Assembly (NCBI GenBank): GCA_037142875.1
Contig: JBAWZV010000024.1
Coordinates: 1 to 6,710, forward strand
Direction of reading: 5' to 3'
Source of the DNA: PALSA-600 sp037142875
GTDB taxonomy: Bacteria; Actinomycetota; Thermoleophilia; Gaiellales; Gaiellaceae
DNA: 6,710 nucleotides
Translations under genes and position numbers: made by a program
In this document: positions 5,967 to 6,710 of the stretch, piece after piece
How positions within the stretch are numbered: the first letter of the stretch is position 1
Layout of the letters: each line of letters begins with the position of its first letter
The notes under the pieces: generated by a model
The model's database searches: none
Told to the model about the DNA's origin: nothing
Seen by the model: the letters and a program-made list of their open reading frames with translations, nothing else

Positions 5967-6696
5967 GTCTCAACCGGTTGAGATGGAACACGACCGATTC
6001 GCGAAGCTTGCGCAGCGCCAGACGAATGCCGACCAGGGCGAACTGATCGGGATGGACGACGTCCATCAGCATCGACGCCTTCGGCAGTTCGGCGACCTGC
6101 CTCGCCCTCTCGCCCCGCGCGAAGACGAGCATGTTCTGTCTGAAGTGATGGGCGATGTCCTGCTGCCACCAGAGCCTGCCGCGGAGGACGTCGAAGACCT
6201 CGTATCCCGCGTCGGCGAACCTGGCAACCCAGTAGCTCGGCCACTGCTCGTTGAGGTGGCTCGTGCCACCCTGGCCGGGGATCGCCGCGCTGAAGATGAT
6301 GAGGTCGCTGTGTCGCGTAAGCGTTCCAACGATCACGTCGGCGGCGTCCGGAGGCAGGTGCTCTGCGGTCTCGAGACAGAGCGCCAGATCAAAACGGCGT
6401 CCAAGATCAAGCGGAAGGGAAAGGTCGTGAGAGACAAACGACGCCTCCGGGAGAAGCAGGCGTCGACGATCAACGTAGTCACCGTCGACGCCCGTCACCG
6501 AGCTGCCAGCGGCTTGAAATACTTCGAGCCACGCCCCCTCCGCGCAGCCCAGATCGAGAACTGTCGTAGGTGAGAACAGATCGACGAGTGTGGGCACGAC
6601 TATCGCCGCAGATCGTCGAGAGATCGAAGCTACAGATGCAAAGAACGAACGGTCGTACGCCGTTCGCCTTCGCTGGAGCACGCGCCTCACTCCCAC
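5953..6696 (-). CDS. Class I SAM-dependent methyltransferase, possibly 5'-incomplete
   Basis: This protein of about 247 residues has a Rossmann-type SAM site: motif I VLDLGCAEG (46-54), an acidic strand-2 end in TGVDGD (68-73, Asp71), and FDLALCLETAEHLP (102-115), the motif IV/post-IV region. The segment PGQGGTSHLNEQWPSYW (140-156) and the later QNMLVFARG (187-195) are typical of small methyltransferases found in polysaccharide and lipooligosaccharide clusters. The likely role is O- or N-methylation of a sugar or glycan end, but the acceptor cannot be read. It lies directly upstream of the glycosyltransferase on the same strand, with stop and start regions overlapping, so the two are probably cotranscribed and coupled. 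The start is uncertain: GTG at 6696 is the outermost in the window, GTG at 6681 has a better-placed ribosome site, and the frame stays open to the window edge, so the true start could be off the window. Confidence 0.85.
   Translation of the reverse strand: MGVRRVLQRRRTAYDRSFFASVASISRRSAAIVVPTLVDLFSPTTVLDLGCAEGAWLEVFQAAGSSVTGVDGDYVDRRRLLLPEASFVSHDLSLPLDLGRRFDLALCLETAEHLPPDAADVIVGTLTRHSDLIIFSAAIPGQGGTSHLNEQWPSYWVARFADAGYEVFDVLRGRLWWQQDIAHHFRQNMLVFARGERARQVAELPKASMLMDVVHPDQFALVGIRLALRKLRESVVFHLNRLRRAHS
6690..6694 (-). promoter_or_regulatory. Candidate ribosome-binding site favouring a later methyltransferase start
   Basis: On the minus strand GGGAG lies 8 bases before a GTG at 6681-6679. This spacing is good for a Shine-Dalgarno sequence and would make the methyltransferase begin VLQRRRTAYDR, five residues shorter than from the GTG at 6696. 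The outer GTG has only a weak GCGAG upstream. The call rests on spacing and a 5-base match alone. Confidence 0.35.
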
Positions 6697-6710
6697 AATC
6701 TCGCAGATAG

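Noticed and set aside
5785..6573. Long plus-strand open frame of about 262 codons over the methyltransferase and glycosyltransferase
   Set aside because: It lies opposite two well-supported minus-strand genes, shows no recognisable motif, and has the composition of an antisense shadow in high-GC DNA.

Overview
The window is high-GC (estimated by eye at a little over 60%) and gene-dense, with short intergenic gaps and several GTG starts. It carries a Tat-exported molybdopterin hydroxylase of the isoquinoline-oxidoreductase beta-subunit type, a secreted protein with two cupredoxin-like domains, and an actinobacterial-style acyl-CoA mutase large subunit. Together these suggest an Actinomycetota chromosome, quite possibly a soil Thermoleophilia (Solirubrobacterales/Gaiellales-like) lineage. 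That assignment is inference from protein style; there is no rRNA or marker gene here.

Layout, left to right. (1) Positions 3-2267, plus strand: exported molybdenum hydroxylase large subunit, closed by a very strong C(UUCG)G hairpin terminator at 2292-2317. (2) Positions 2341-3153, plus strand: secreted protein with two cupredoxin-like domains and no visible copper-site cysteine. (3) Positions 3242-4690, plus strand: B12-dependent acyl-CoA mutase large subunit. Its specificity residues match isobutyryl-CoA mutase rather than methylmalonyl-CoA mutase. About 30 codons of conserved N-terminal sequence lie upstream of the first ATG with no ordinary start codon. (4) Positions 4728-5966 and 5953-6696, minus strand: a GT-B glycosyltransferase and, directly upstream of it, a class I SAM methyltransferase. 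They form a compact operon that probably continues beyond the right edge as part of a surface-glycan locus. The plus and minus blocks converge at 4691-4727.

The genes do not form one obvious pathway. The hydroxylase lacks its iron-sulfur partner here and the mutase lacks its B12-binding small subunit, so both must work with proteins encoded elsewhere. The glycosyltransferase and methyltransferase plausibly act together on a polysaccharide or glycolipid.

I see no tRNA or rRNA, CRISPR array, insertion sequence, phage gene or defence system. No gap between genes exceeds 300 bases. The most unusual points are the missing mutase start codon and the mutase specificity residues. I did not find convincing evidence of a wholly new system.
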